49,758 bases of DNA from Peptoniphilus senegalensis JC140 (GCF_000321025.1 NZ_HE610717.1:618368-668125); one strand, 5' to 3'; positions 34,169 through 43,637 are shown, numbered from the stretch's first letter. The notes: generated by a model from the letters alone, not told the origin. Numbers and translations: made by a program.

Positions 34169-36412
34169 CTATTCTTTATACATGCTTTCTTCATAATCTG
34201 GTCCATAACTATGATATTCTATTGCTTTCTTTTCTTCTGTCACAAGGTCCTTGTACCAAGTTGGAAAATCAGTAGCATTGTCATATACCATTTTTTGCCA
34301 ATCTTCGTCAGTTAATCTTTCTTTATTTAAAAATTCGTAGTAAGAGAAAGTTGCTCCTCTACCCATGTAAAGTTTTCCTTCATGAGGATAGATTACAAAA
34401 ATTTCCATAGGCTTACCTGTTCCAATACTAAATATTTCATCCTTAGGAAGGCCTACGCTATTTTCTACAACTCTCATTAAGTCTACAACTACTGGCATCC
34501 TCCTGTCAGTTGCATTTTGGATTTCATACCAATAAGAAATATTATTTTCATCAGATGACTCAACGAAGTCAACCATTATTCTTTCCATTTCTCCACCAAT
34601 ACATAACAAGTCGAATATTTCATCTTTTGTAAGTGGCTCATTTTGAAGTTCCTTTATAGAAAGGTCTCTAAACTTCACTACCATAGCTTGGAAGTTGTTT
34701 ATTTTTTCTTCATACTTAGAATTTAGCATGTCACGATTTTTTAAATTGACCTTAGTAAATTCAAGTAGCCAATTTAATTTTTCGTAAAGCTCAACATTTG
34801 GTTCAACATAGGATTTTGGAATTTCTATATCTCCTCCGCCACCCATTTCTGCCATGACTGCTTTTCCATAAAGGACTGTGTCGTGTTTTAATTCTGCAAA
34901 GGAACCGAGAGCTGATACTAGGTCCTTTCTTTCCCAGGCATCATTTCTCATAAACATTGGATAGCCTTCGCCAAATTTTTGGTCATAGGACTTTAACATC
35001 CATAGCCAGCCGCGATACATATTCTTTTGCCAATCTAAATCATCCATTTTTTTCACAGTGGCTATATTTTCATCAGTCTTCTCTTGGTACTTATCCCAGT
35101 GAGAATTATAAGGATCTTCCTTTTGAATTTCCAATGCCTTTTCATTACCAAAGGAAGTCATAAGGTCAAGACCAGAATAAATTGGTCTATCAGATGGCTT
35201 GTCATCCCTTGCTATGTCAACTACATTTTGCATAAGGACGCTATCCATAACAGCTCTTTGTGGCATAAATCTAAAAGACTTGCCCATAAAACCAGCAACT
35301 TGTGGGTCTGGATATTTTTTCAAAACTGTATAGACATTTTTTAAATTTTTATCATCATCTAACTTATTAATGTCAAAATCTTTTCCATAAATTCCATAAA
35401 GCGTCCTTGCATACTCTCTAATAGAAAGATCGTCAGCAGATTCAACTAAGAAGTCAATTGGCTCAACTAAATCTTCCCAAGTCTTTAGAATTTCAGGATT
35501 TTTATAAATTGAGTGAGTTAAAAGTAGTCCTTGCAAAATACTGTCTTCATCAGGCTTATCATCCTTATCAATAAATAGTCCAACTTGGCCAAAATACATT
35601 GTGCCTGAAAAATATTTTTTTAATTCTTCGCTTCTTGTGTAGTGTCCTCTTGGTTTAAGTTGTGAATAGTCAATGTCCCTTCCACTTATTGGAGATCTTA
35701 AAACTCCTTCTTGTGATACATTTTTCATTTCTTCATCAACAAGATTCTTTGCTTCTTCTGGCAAATTTTCTGGCTCGCTTCCCAAAAGCTTAAGTCCTGT
35801 AGCAATAAAGGCAATATTTTTTATTTGTATGTCCCTTAACCTTTCATTTTTTATTTCATTAAAAAGATTTATATTTTCTGCTAACAATCTTTTATTTAAG
35901 TCAATAGATTTTGGATAAAGCTCATCTTTTTCCAAATTTCTCAAAAATCCATCATAAAAAATGTGGAAGATGTGAGTTACTGAATCAGTTGTCACAAAAC
36001 TTGCTAAGTTTTTATACTCGTTATCTTCATAAATTTGATGAATTTGGTCAAATTCGTAATTCCATGGTTCTTCACTATAGGCATTATCTTTTAAATTTTT
36101 TGGCTTAGTGATTACAAAACCATTTTTTAGAAGCATTTCTTTTTGCTTAGGCGTAAAATTTCCAAATTCAGAAAAATTTACTACATTGGAAAAATCTTCA
36201 GCTACTTTATAATCTTTCACACTTGGTGTAAACTGAGAAAGCTTGTAGTCAATATAGGTAGTTTTATTTTCCATTTCATCTAAAAATTTTGTGTCCTGCA
36301 TTTCAATTTTTGCTTCTTCCTTTGGACTTTCTTCTACTTTATCTTTTTTACAAGCAGTTAGAAGTGAAAGCCCTATAAGTGAAGCAATAAGTATTTTTTT
36401 CCTTACTTCCAT
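34169..36412 (-). CDS. DUF3160 lipoprotein
   Basis: This 747-residue surface lipoprotein has the lipobox LLTAC (C21) and an acidic linker. The body fits DUF3160: ASFVTTDSVTHIFHIFYDGFL, then long helical stretches and a C-terminal part with PHEGKLYMGRGATFSYYEF. Most of the chain is predicted helical. It is the second gene of a two-gene operon, and its ATG overlaps the end of the upstream lipoprotein gene by 10 nt. The family is widespread on bacterial surfaces but has no proven function; the two lipoproteins may act together. Confidence 0.85.
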   Translation of the reverse strand: MEVRKKILIASLIGLSLLTACKKDKVEESPKEEAKIEMQDTKFLDEMENKTTYIDYKLSQFTPSVKDYKVAEDFSNVVNFSEFGNFTPKQKEMLLKNGFVITKPKNLKDNAYSEEPWNYEFDQIHQIYEDNEYKNLASFVTTDSVTHIFHIFYDGFLRNLEKDELYPKSIDLNKRLLAENINLFNEIKNERLRDIQIKNIAFIATGLKLLGSEPENLPEEAKNLVDEEMKNVSQEGVLRSPISGRDIDYSQLKPRGHYTRSEELKKYFSGTMYFGQVGLFIDKDDKPDEDSILQGLLLTHSIYKNPEILKTWEDLVEPIDFLVESADDLSIREYARTLYGIYGKDFDINKLDDDKNLKNVYTVLKKYPDPQVAGFMGKSFRFMPQRAVMDSVLMQNVVDIARDDKPSDRPIYSGLDLMTSFGNEKALEIQKEDPYNSHWDKYQEKTDENIATVKKMDDLDWQKNMYRGWLWMLKSYDQKFGEGYPMFMRNDAWERKDLVSALGSFAELKHDTVLYGKAVMAEMGGGGDIEIPKSYVEPNVELYEKLNWLLEFTKVNLKNRDMLNSKYEEKINNFQAMVVKFRDLSIKELQNEPLTKDEIFDLLCIGGEMERIMVDFVESSDENNISYWYEIQNATDRRMPVVVDLMRVVENSVGLPKDEIFSIGTGKPMEIFVIYPHEGKLYMGRGATFSYYEFLNKERLTDEDWQKMVYDNATDFPTWYKDLVTEEKKAIEYHSYGPDYEESMYKE

Positions 36413-37002
36413 TTTATTTCATCTCCTTCTAAATATAATTCTCTCTCGCTACCAGCTATTTCAACTTTTTTCTCCTTATCTAAAAACTTTGGCTCATCCT
36501 TTAAAATTATGCTGCCGTGGTTTCTTTGAAAGGCAAAATTAGTCCAGTCATAGACTCCAAATAAAAAATTGCCATCAATATTTTTTTCGATTGAAATAAT
36601 TTCGTCGTAAGAGTCTCCATCAATATCACACAAATTAAAATCCATAATAGGATTATATAATCTTGAAATTCTTAGCTTTGGTTTTAACTTCTTGTTTTTA
36701 AAATCAATATTGTATAAAAAACATCTCTTGGCATATTTTGGATCAAAGGGCGTCTTTTTATATACTCCAAGAGCAAGTTCAATTTCACCTCCATCTACAT
36801 TACAAAAATCAACTTTCCAAGCTTTAAGGTCCTCAACATCAATATCAAATTCCTTCTCCTTAGATTTAATTTTTAAATCATACCCAAATTTTTTGTCCTG
36901 TGAAATAATTTCTGCACTTATATTATTTGCAGAAGCTGAATCAATGAGAGTATCCTTTGCGCATGCCGTCAATAAAACTAATAATAAAAATATGTACTTC
37001 AT
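36403..37002 (-). CDS. Hypothetical lipoprotein upstream of DUF3160 gene
   Basis: This 199-residue protein has a very short lipoprotein signal, MKYIFLLLVLLTAC (C14), and a beta-rich body with repeated acidic turns. The segment LCDIDGDSYDEIISIEKN resembles the calcium-loop pattern DxDxDxxDE of FG-GAP/VCBS-type repeats, so it may be a single-domain surface sensor or binder. It shares no recognised family. It overlaps the DUF3160 gene by 10 nt. An extended -10 box ends only 6 nt before the ATG and no ribosome binding site is present, so the mRNA appears to be leaderless. Confidence 0.75.
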   Translation of the reverse strand: MKYIFLLLVLLTACAKDTLIDSASANNISAEIISQDKKFGYDLKIKSKEKEFDIDVEDLKAWKVDFCNVDGGEIELALGVYKKTPFDPKYAKRCFLYNIDFKNKKLKPKLRISRLYNPIMDFNLCDIDGDSYDEIISIEKNIDGNFLFGVYDWTNFAFQRNHGSIILKDEPKFLDKEKKVEIAGSERELYLEGDEIKWK

Positions 37003-37008
37003 GTCTTT

Positions 37009-37017
37009 ATTATACCA
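37009..37017 (-). promoter_or_regulatory. Extended -10 promoter giving a leaderless mRNA
   Basis: The minus strand has TG-G-TATAAT, with TATAAT at 37009-37014. The expected start about 7 nt downstream falls on or beside the ATG at 37002. No good -35 box is present, which is usual when the TG extension is present. Confidence 0.6.
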
Positions 37018-37051
37018 CAGTAAATATTTTTTTTATAAATAATTACTGGTC

Positions 37052-37080
37052 TTGATTAGTTTATCCTAATGCCTTAAAAT
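37052..37080 (+). promoter_or_regulatory. Promoter of xpt
   Basis: TTGATT (37052-37057), a 17-nt spacer and TAAAAT (37075-37080) place the start near 37087, leaving a leader of only about 11 nt that just contains the GAGGTG ribosome site. No purine riboswitch fits in this space. Confidence 0.65.
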
Positions 37081-37097
37081 AAATCGAGAGGTGTAAA

Positions 37098-37670
37098 ATG
37101 AAATTATTAGAAGATAGAATTATAAATGATGGAAGAATTTTAGATGGAAATATTGTAAAGGTAGATTCATTTTTAAATCACCAATTAGATATAAAATTTT
37201 TAGATAAGCTTGCTGAAGAAATGGCATCCTATTTTAAAGATAAAAAAATAAATAAAATACTAACAATTGAAGCAAGCGGCATCGCCCTTGCCACTGTTGC
37301 ATCAAAACATTTTGACGATGCCATGGTAGTCTTTTGTAAAAAGCAAAAGACCTTAAACATAGGCGATGATGTCTATGAATCAAAAGTTGAATCCTTTACC
37401 ACTAAGAAAAATTATACAATTACAGTTTCCAAAAGATTTTTGTCTCCTGAAGACAACTTGCTTATAATCGACGATTTCTTGGCTGAAGGAAATGCCCTAA
37501 AGGGACTAATTGATGTTGCAAATCAAGCAGGAGCAACTATATCCGGAGTATCTGTTGCCATTGAAAAGGGCTTCCAAGATGGTGGAAAAATTATTAGGGA
37601 TATGGGCTATGATTTACTTTCCCTTGCCATTATTGATTCAATTGAAGAAGGAAAAATTAGCTTTAGATAA
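37098..37670 (+). CDS. xpt: Xanthine phosphoribosyltransferase
   Basis: This 190-residue type I phosphoribosyltransferase salvages xanthine to XMP. It starts MKLLEDRIINDGRILDGNIV, and TIEASGIALATVAS and the PRPP-binding LLIIDDFLAEGNALKGL (the DD-x3-G-A/N-A/T loop) are typical of Xpt. The C-terminus VAIEKGFQDGGKIIRDMGY is also conserved. Many Firmicute xpt genes sit behind a guanine riboswitch with pbuX; here the leader is too short for one and pbuX is not adjacent. It is monocistronic and ends at a bidirectional terminator. Confidence 0.95.
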   Translation: MKLLEDRIINDGRILDGNIVKVDSFLNHQLDIKFLDKLAEEMASYFKDKKINKILTIEASGIALATVASKHFDDAMVVFCKKQKTLNIGDDVYESKVESFTTKKNYTITVSKRFLSPEDNLLIIDDFLAEGNALKGLIDVANQAGATISGVSVAIEKGFQDGGKIIRDMGYDLLSLAIIDSIEEGKISFR

Positions 37671-37703
37671 ATTTTAGAATATAAAAAATATTTTATAACA
37701 AAA

Positions 37704-37734
37704 AAATTGCCGAGAAGATATCTTCTCGGCTTTT
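37704..37734. terminator. Bidirectional terminator
   Basis: GCCGAGAAGA pairs with TCTTCTCGGC in a 22-nt perfect hairpin (37709-37730), with TTTT after it on the plus strand and a seven-residue T-tract on the minus strand. It lies between xpt and the convergent telA gene. Confidence 0.92.
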
Positions 37735-37764
37735 GTCATTTTATTAAGTTTTTTAAATTTTAAA

Positions 37765-38889
37765 TTATTTATTTGCAATTTCTATTAGTGAAGACTTTAA
37801 GTTTTCTTCAATCCTTCTTAGTTCAAGTGATGCTTCTTCACGCTTCTTGTGTCCTTCAATTTGAATTTGACGAACTTCATTTAGAGCTGATATAAGTTGA
37901 TCATTTGTGTGCTTAATTGTGTCGATATCAACTATTCCCCTTTCAGAAAGTCTTGCAGTATCAACTGTAGTTTGCTTTAGAGTCTCTGCATTTTTCTTCA
38001 AAAGTTTATTAGTTAAATCAGTTACTTCCTTGGTGCTCTTGGCTGCTTCCCTTGAGTGATTTGCACCTAGGGCAATTACCATTTGAGACTTCCAAAGTGG
38101 AATGGTATTTACAATTGTGGATTGGATTTTTTCAACCATAACTGTATTTGATGATTGAACCATTCTAATTTGTGGCGCCATTTGAATTGAAACCATTCTT
38201 GTTAAATCTAAGTCATGAAGTTTTTTCTCAAACCTACTAATCATATTTACATAATCATTTGCCACTTGTGCATCTACAGGTAGGTTTGTCTCTTGTGCCT
38301 TTGCTTGAAGTTTTGGAAGTTCAATATTTGTAGCTTCTTCCAATTTTTTTCTACCCGCAAGTATGTACATGCTAAGTTCCTTGTAATAATTTTCATTTAG
38401 CTCATACATTTGGTCAAGCATGGCGATGTCTTTCATCAAAGTTACTTGATGATCTTCTAGAGTTTTTATAATATTGTTGACATTTTTTTCTGCAGAATCG
38501 TATTTTGTTTTAAGAGAAGTTATTCCATTTAATTGTTTTTTGAAAAATCCAACTAATTTGTTGTCCTCTTCATCTATATCAAAGCTTTTAAGTTCATTTA
38601 CAACTCCAGATAATAAATTTCCAACTTCGCCAAGGTCTTTAGTCTTAACACTTTCAAGAGTTTTTTCTGAAAAATTAGAAATCTTTCTTTGTGCACCAAT
38701 ACCATATTGTAATACTATATTTGAATTTGTTATATCAATATTCTTGGCAAATTCTTCAACTTGTTTTTCTTCTTCAGGACTTAATTTCACTTCATTTTTT
38801 TCGTCAATTAATTTTATTTCATGTAATTCATTATCTTTATTTAGATCCTCGAAATCGTCTGTTAGGGATAATTTTATTTCTTTATCCAT
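37765..38889 (-). CDS. telA: TelA family toxic anion resistance protein
   Basis: This 374-residue protein is almost wholly helical and lacks a signal peptide or membrane helix. It fits the TelA (toxic anion resistance) family in length and in the segments EKNVNNIIKTLEDHQVTLMKDI, LYxxYYKEL-like, and IPLWKSQMVIALGANHSREA. Members are linked to tellurite, nisin and envelope stress resistance, with unknown mechanism. It follows xpaC by one base, the usual partner, and is the last gene of a five-gene operon. Confidence 0.93.
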   Translation of the reverse strand: MDKEIKLSLTDDFEDLNKDNELHEIKLIDEKNEVKLSPEEEKQVEEFAKNIDITNSNIVLQYGIGAQRKISNFSEKTLESVKTKDLGEVGNLLSGVVNELKSFDIDEEDNKLVGFFKKQLNGITSLKTKYDSAEKNVNNIIKTLEDHQVTLMKDIAMLDQMYELNENYYKELSMYILAGRKKLEEATNIELPKLQAKAQETNLPVDAQVANDYVNMISRFEKKLHDLDLTRMVSIQMAPQIRMVQSSNTVMVEKIQSTIVNTIPLWKSQMVIALGANHSREAAKSTKEVTDLTNKLLKKNAETLKQTTVDTARLSERGIVDIDTIKHTNDQLISALNEVRQIQIEGHKKREEASLELRRIEENLKSSLIEIANK

Positions 38890-38890
38890 T

Positions 38891-40015
38891 TTATTTTCCT
38901 CCTAAATTAAAGTCATCTTGGTCTAAAAGTCCTTCTTGTCTAAGCATTGATTTTAAAACGCTCATGTCACTTGAAAGGTCCATGATTTTTTCTTGGTAAA
39001 TATTATCTAACATTTTCATAAATCCATCATTTACTAAATCCATAGTTTGCTCCATAGATTTTAAAGATGATTTTACTGAATCTGTTGGTTTTTCACTAAG
39101 CTGGATGTAATTATCCATGAGCTTTACTGTAGTTGGCAAGTAAAAATTTATAACCTTATCTAAATCCTTTGCTGTATTTGGATTTTCTTTTAAAAGTTCA
39201 AAAATTTTTCCAACTATTTGTAAAAATTCAGTAATTTTTCCCTTCATTGGCTCTTTAAGTTTTGGAAGCATTTCTGTTAAAGTTGTGACATCTTTTTTGG
39301 CCTTAGATAAATAATCTTCTAAAAGAGCATTATTTTCCTTTTCTTCAAGCTCCTCATACCTTTCTTTGGGATCGCGAAGCATTTCTTCCTTGTAGAGCTT
39401 ATAAGTTTTTGAATCTAGTATAAAAAGTTCGCCATTTTCCACAATTCGAGCTTGTCTGTAATAGTCCTTTTCAATCATGTTTAAGATATCATTTATTGTA
39501 AAATCTATAGGCTTTGCAGTTATTGCAGCAAGGTCAGCTGTTGGTATAACTGTGTTATTTCCAATTTCACGATTGTACTTTCTAAACCTAATTATTTGAT
39601 TCTTATCCTTTTTTACTTTGTAATTTACATAGAAAGAAATTACAAGGGCAGGTAGAACCCAAAAAATTAAAGCTGGGAGATCTTCTCTTACAGACCCGTA
39701 AGTATCAAACATATCCATGAGAAAACCAAATAAAGCAAAAAGATGTCCCACTATTGAGGCTTTTGCGACAAAGCCCCAAGTCTTGACTCGACTTACTGTT
39801 TTGGGATTTTGATTTATAATCCTATCATCATTTTGCACGCTATAAGGCAAATTTCTCTTATTTTTATTTACAAATTTACTAATAGATGACTTTGTCATAT
39901 CTATTGCTGTATCAATACTTTCGCCAATCAAGTCCCCAATTTCCTTAAAATTTTCTTCCCTAAAGGCATTATTTATTTTTTCCTTAAATCTATCTTCTCT
40001 ATCAAATCTATTCAT
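38891..40015 (-). CDS. xpaC: XpaC-like (5-bromo-4-chloroindolyl phosphate hydrolysis) protein
   Basis: This 374-residue protein has a charged N-terminal region, two membrane helices around residues 85-130 (KASIVGHLFALFGFLMDMF and ALIFWVLPALVISFYVNY) and a cytoplasmic, helical C-terminal half. This is the domain order of the XpaC family, which pairs with TelA in Firmicutes. The historical name comes from a screening phenotype, not a demonstrated enzyme. It probably anchors TelA at the membrane. It starts 8 nt after degV's stop, where the GAGGTGAC site overlaps. Confidence 0.88.
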   Translation of the reverse strand: MNRFDREDRFKEKINNAFREENFKEIGDLIGESIDTAIDMTKSSISKFVNKNKRNLPYSVQNDDRIINQNPKTVSRVKTWGFVAKASIVGHLFALFGFLMDMFDTYGSVREDLPALIFWVLPALVISFYVNYKVKKDKNQIIRFRKYNREIGNNTVIPTADLAAITAKPIDFTINDILNMIEKDYYRQARIVENGELFILDSKTYKLYKEEMLRDPKERYEELEEKENNALLEDYLSKAKKDVTTLTEMLPKLKEPMKGKITEFLQIVGKIFELLKENPNTAKDLDKVINFYLPTTVKLMDNYIQLSEKPTDSVKSSLKSMEQTMDLVNDGFMKMLDNIYQEKIMDLSSDMSVLKSMLRQEGLLDQDDFNLGGK

Positions 40016-40023
40016 AAGTCACC

Positions 40024-40857
40024 TCAAAAAGCTATAACAATACCTCCTATGTCTGCATATCCAGAGGAAAGCCCATTTGTGTGTCTAACATGAACTTTTA
40101 CATCTGCATATAATTCTTCGATTTTTTCCTTAATTTTTTCTGCACGTTCTTTATTTCTAACATAGGAAATTGTAATAAGATTTGGTGTTCCGACTTTACA
40201 TTCTGTTCCAATCGCCTTAATCATCTTATCAAGAGATTTTTTTATACCACGATTTATTTCATAAAGTTCTATTTCTCCATCTTTTGCAATCATAATAGGT
40301 CTTATATTTAAGACATTAGCTACTAATCCTGCTGATTTTTTTATTCTTCCATTTTTAATTAAGTTCTTCATACTTTCAAGAACAAACATAGTTGTAGAAT
40401 TGTTAACTTCACTTTCAATGGCAGGCACAACTTCTTCGAAGCTTTTTTCTTTTACTAAATCTAAAAGCTTTAAAACAATCCTTGTATTACCTGCTGAAGC
40501 AGCCTTTGTGTCAATTACATGGATTTTTATGTCCTTAAACTTTTCCCTTGCTTCCTGTTCTGCAATTTTGGCAGAATTGTAAGATCCTGACAACTTTGAT
40601 GTAATTGTAAGAATATAAATATCCTTGTCAGAATTTTCTTCAATAATTTTTAAATAATCATAGGGCGCTGGACAAGCAGTCTTTATTGCATTTTCTGTCT
40701 TTTCCATTTTATCTAGGTATTCTTCAAGTTTTAAATTATCATCGTCTTCATATTCCACTCCATCAATTGAAATTTTAAAGGGAACATACTCAATCCCCAA
40801 TTCTTTTATCTCTTCTTTAGTTAAGTCACAACTTGTATCTGAAATTATTTTGTACAT
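40024..40857 (-). CDS. DegV family fatty-acid-binding protein
   Basis: This 277-residue protein has the DegV fold: it begins YKIISDTSCDLTKEEIKELGI, with ILTITSKLSGSYNSAKIA near residue 80 (the fatty-acid headgroup loop with T-S-x-LSGTY/SYN), MKNLIKNGRIKKSAG near residue 160, and a C-terminal SSGYADIGGIVIAF. FakB proteins of this family hand bound fatty acids to FakA kinase. Whether this copy is FakB or another DegV is not decided; no fakA is in the window. Third gene of the cca operon. Confidence 0.9.
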   Translation of the reverse strand: MYKIISDTSCDLTKEEIKELGIEYVPFKISIDGVEYEDDDNLKLEEYLDKMEKTENAIKTACPAPYDYLKIIEENSDKDIYILTITSKLSGSYNSAKIAEQEAREKFKDIKIHVIDTKAASAGNTRIVLKLLDLVKEKSFEEVVPAIESEVNNSTTMFVLESMKNLIKNGRIKKSAGLVANVLNIRPIMIAKDGEIELYEINRGIKKSLDKMIKAIGTECKVGTPNLITISYVRNKERAEKIKEKIEELYADVKVHVRHTNGLSSGYADIGGIVIAF

Positions 40858-40866
40858 TATATTCTC

Positions 40867-42210
40867 CTAATTCAGTTTGTCTTCAATAATTTTTACTAAT
40901 TTATCTGCATCTCGTGAAAGCTTATCTTTATCCTCGCCTTCAATCATAACTCTAACAAGAGCTTCAGTACCAGAAGGTCTAATGACAACTCTGCCACTTC
41001 CGTGATAAGTTTCTTCTACTTTTTTTATAGCCTTAGTTATTTCAGGAAATTCATCAAACTTATTTTTTAATTCATCGCGAACTTTTGCATTTTTTAAAAC
41101 TTGTGGATAGTCTCTCATAAGTCCGTTAAGTTCAGACAATTTCTTTCCAGTTTTTTTCATAATTTCCAAAAGATGTATCCCCGTTGCAAGTCCATCGCCA
41201 GTTGTGTTGTATTGAAGGAATATTACATGACCAGATTGTTCAGCACCAATTACATAATTATCCTTTAACATCTTCTCCAAAATATATCTATCGCCAACTT
41301 TTGTCTCAATAAAATCAACACCAATTTTTTCAAGATATTTTTTGAGTCCCATATTTGACATTATAGTTCCCACAGCTGCGTTATTATTAAGTTTATTATT
41401 TTCTTTTAAATAAGTTGCTGCGATTGCCAAAATGTGATCTCCATCGACAACATTTCCCTTTTCATCCACTGCAATAATCCTATCAGCATCTCCGTCAAAA
41501 CTCATACCAATATGAGATTTTTCACTTTTTACGAGTTCTTCTATTAGCTTTGGATTTGTAGAACCACAATTATCGTTAATATTTTTACCATTTGGCTCCT
41601 TATTTATGATTTTAACTTTGGCTCCATAGGATTTTAAAACTTCTTCTGCAATAAAGGATTGAGCTCCATTCCCTGCATCTACTGCAACTTCAAATCCATC
41701 AAATCTTTCATCCGTAAGTCCCTTTAAATAATCAACATACTTTTGTGTAAAATCAGAAGACCTATTTACAATTCCAATGTTTTCTCCAGTTACATCTTTA
41801 TAAATTTTTGTAGTCGAAAGAACTTTTTCTTCTATTTCGTCTTCCACGCTGTCATCTAGTTTAAGTCCATCACTTGAGAAAAATTTTATACCATTATATT
41901 CAAAGGGATTGTGTGATGCAGAAATTGAAACCCCACAAAGATAGTCTCCTGTCCTAGTGAGATAGGCAACACCTGGAGTTGGAATAACACCTGCTACATC
42001 CACGTCAAGACCGATACTCATAAAGCCTGCTATAAGTGCAGACTCAACTAAGTCGCCTGAAAGTCTTGTATCTCTTCCAACTAAAACCTTTCCCTTTTTA
42101 TTTTTAGTAAGTACAAAGGCAGCTGCCCTTCCAATGTCATAACATAACTTTGGAGTTAGCTTTTGATTGGCAATGCCACGAACTCCATCAGTTCCAAATA
42201 ATCTTGTCAT
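40867..42210 (-). CDS. glmM: Phosphoglucosamine mutase
   Basis: This 447-residue enzyme converts glucosamine 6-phosphate to glucosamine 1-phosphate for peptidoglycan precursors. It begins TRLFGTDGVRGIANQKLTP; the phosphoserine loop is SISASHNPFEYNG (S99), the metal loop is FDGDADRII, and the C-terminal phosphate-binding loop is RPSGTEALVRVM. Length and motifs match GlmM. It starts 4 nt after the cca stop codon and is followed 9 nt later by degV. Confidence 0.97.
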   Translation of the reverse strand: MTRLFGTDGVRGIANQKLTPKLCYDIGRAAAFVLTKNKKGKVLVGRDTRLSGDLVESALIAGFMSIGLDVDVAGVIPTPGVAYLTRTGDYLCGVSISASHNPFEYNGIKFFSSDGLKLDDSVEDEIEEKVLSTTKIYKDVTGENIGIVNRSSDFTQKYVDYLKGLTDERFDGFEVAVDAGNGAQSFIAEEVLKSYGAKVKIINKEPNGKNINDNCGSTNPKLIEELVKSEKSHIGMSFDGDADRIIAVDEKGNVVDGDHILAIAATYLKENNKLNNNAAVGTIMSNMGLKKYLEKIGVDFIETKVGDRYILEKMLKDNYVIGAEQSGHVIFLQYNTTGDGLATGIHLLEIMKKTGKKLSELNGLMRDYPQVLKNAKVRDELKNKFDEFPEITKAIKKVEETYHGSGRVVIRPSGTEALVRVMIEGEDKDKLSRDADKLVKIIEDKLN

Positions 42211-42214
42211 TTTA

Positions 42215-43537
42215 TCACCTGTAATTTTTATCTATATATTTAATTAAGAAATCTCTATTATTCTTTTCTGGGTCATCTAATACTAAATCTTCAAGTTCTT
42301 TTAAAACCCTTCCAATAATTTTGCTTTCATTAAAACCCAAAGCCTTAATGTCATTTCCATTTATTTCCAAAAACTTTTCAGTTTTCATTTCTTTTTCCTT
42401 TAATAATTCTTTTACCCTATTTTTCCGATTTATAATAAAGCTTGCATCTCGGTCCATTCTCGTGCACTTACAATCTGCAATTAAGAGGTCATAGAGATCC
42501 ATAACATTTTCTCTTCCAACTCTTTTTATTTGCCTTCTGAGTGCCTTGTCGCTCATTTCGCTGTGAACTTTCATGTGGTCTAGAATTAGAATTTTTACCT
42601 TATCAATAATCTTGTTTGAAACTCTATATCTCTTTAAAATTTCAGAAACTAAATCCGCTCCCAAAACTTCGTGACCGTAAAAATGTCCCCTGCCATCTTC
42701 GCCAATGGAAAGTGTGTCCACCTTTGATACATCATGAAAAAGCCCAGCAAGTCTAAGACTTAAGTCTGGCTTTACCTCGTCCATTACACAAATCAAGTGG
42801 TCAAAAAGAGTCTTGTCATGATAGGGCGAAAATTGTGAAAAACCAACAGTCCTCTTTAATTCAGGAAAAATCACATCAAGTATTCCCGTCTCTTCCATTA
42901 AAAGAAGATAGTAGGAAGGTCTATCTGAAGTAATCATTTTTGAAAACTCATCAAAAATTCTCTCTGGAGAAATTTTTTTAAGTAGTTTTCTTTCAAAGGC
43001 AATAGCATCGAAAAGCTCATCTTCAATGTAAAAATCTAATCTTCCGGCAAACCTAATTGCCCTCAAAATTCTTATGGCGTCTTCTCTAATTCTCTCAACG
43101 GGATTTCCCACTGCCCTCAAAATTTTATCATCTAAATCTTTTTTACCTCCAAAGGGATCATAAAGTTCTCCTTTAAAGTCCATTGCCATAGCATTAATTG
43201 TAAAGTCGCGTCTCTTTAAATCTTCTGTGAGATTTTTTGAGAAGGTTACATTTTCTGGCTTTCTATAATTTAGATACTTGCCATCAATCCTAAAAGTTGT
43301 AACTTCGTAAAGAATTTTGTTTATTAGAACGCCAACTGTGCCAAATTCTTCACCAATTAGTATTGTCTTAAAATCTTTAAAAACTTTTTTTATTTCATCT
43401 GGCTTTGCAGATGTAGTAATGTCATAGTCATGAGGTTCAAAACCCAAAAGTTTATCTCTCACACATCCACCTACAATGTAGGCGTCAAAGCCTTCCTCAT
43501 TTAGTTTCTCTAAAATAAATAGCACATCTTTTGGCAT
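42215..43537 (-). CDS. cca: CCA tRNA nucleotidyltransferase
   Basis: This 440-residue class II nucleotidyltransferase adds or repairs the CCA end of tRNAs. The head has YIVGGCVRDKLLG and HDYDITTSA with the catalytic aspartates D37 and D39, then ERIREDAIRILRAIRFAGR. A C-terminal HD domain (LAGLFHDVSKVDT near residue 265) suggests added phosphatase/phosphodiesterase activity, as in E. coli Cca. First gene of the cca-glmM-degV-xpaC-telA operon. The stop is TGA directly followed by TAA. Confidence 0.95.
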   Translation of the reverse strand: MPKDVLFILEKLNEEGFDAYIVGGCVRDKLLGFEPHDYDITTSAKPDEIKKVFKDFKTILIGEEFGTVGVLINKILYEVTTFRIDGKYLNYRKPENVTFSKNLTEDLKRRDFTINAMAMDFKGELYDPFGGKKDLDDKILRAVGNPVERIREDAIRILRAIRFAGRLDFYIEDELFDAIAFERKLLKKISPERIFDEFSKMITSDRPSYYLLLMEETGILDVIFPELKRTVGFSQFSPYHDKTLFDHLICVMDEVKPDLSLRLAGLFHDVSKVDTLSIGEDGRGHFYGHEVLGADLVSEILKRYRVSNKIIDKVKILILDHMKVHSEMSDKALRRQIKRVGRENVMDLYDLLIADCKCTRMDRDASFIINRKNRVKELLKEKEMKTEKFLEINGNDIKALGFNESKIIGRVLKELEDLVLDDPEKNNRDFLIKYIDKNYR

Positions 43538-43552
43538 CGTATCACCCTTTTA

Positions 43553-43561
43553 ATTATATCA
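43553..43561 (-). promoter_or_regulatory. Promoter of the cca-glmM operon
   Basis: The minus strand has TG-A-TATAAT (TATAAT at 43553-43558) 15 nt before the cca ATG. It would give a leader of only about 9 nt containing the GGGTGAT ribosome site. The -35 region does not match consensus. Confidence 0.55.
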
Positions 43562-43608
43562 TTCTTGCAAGTAATTTAAAATTATATAATTCTTCTTTGT
43601 TCCTATTA

Positions 43609-43617
43609 TGGTATAAT
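43609..43617 (+). promoter_or_regulatory. Extended -10 promoter of the small lipoprotein gene
   Basis: TG-G-TATAAT (TATAAT at 43612-43617) lies 20 nt upstream of the ATG at 43638 and drives the two secreted-protein genes. The -35 region is not recognisable. Confidence 0.6.
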
Positions 43618-43637
43618 GTAGAAAATTGGAGGTAGCT

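Noticed and set aside
37003-37097. Guanine riboswitch before xpt
   Set aside because: The predicted leader is only about 11 nt and the conserved purine aptamer segments are absent.
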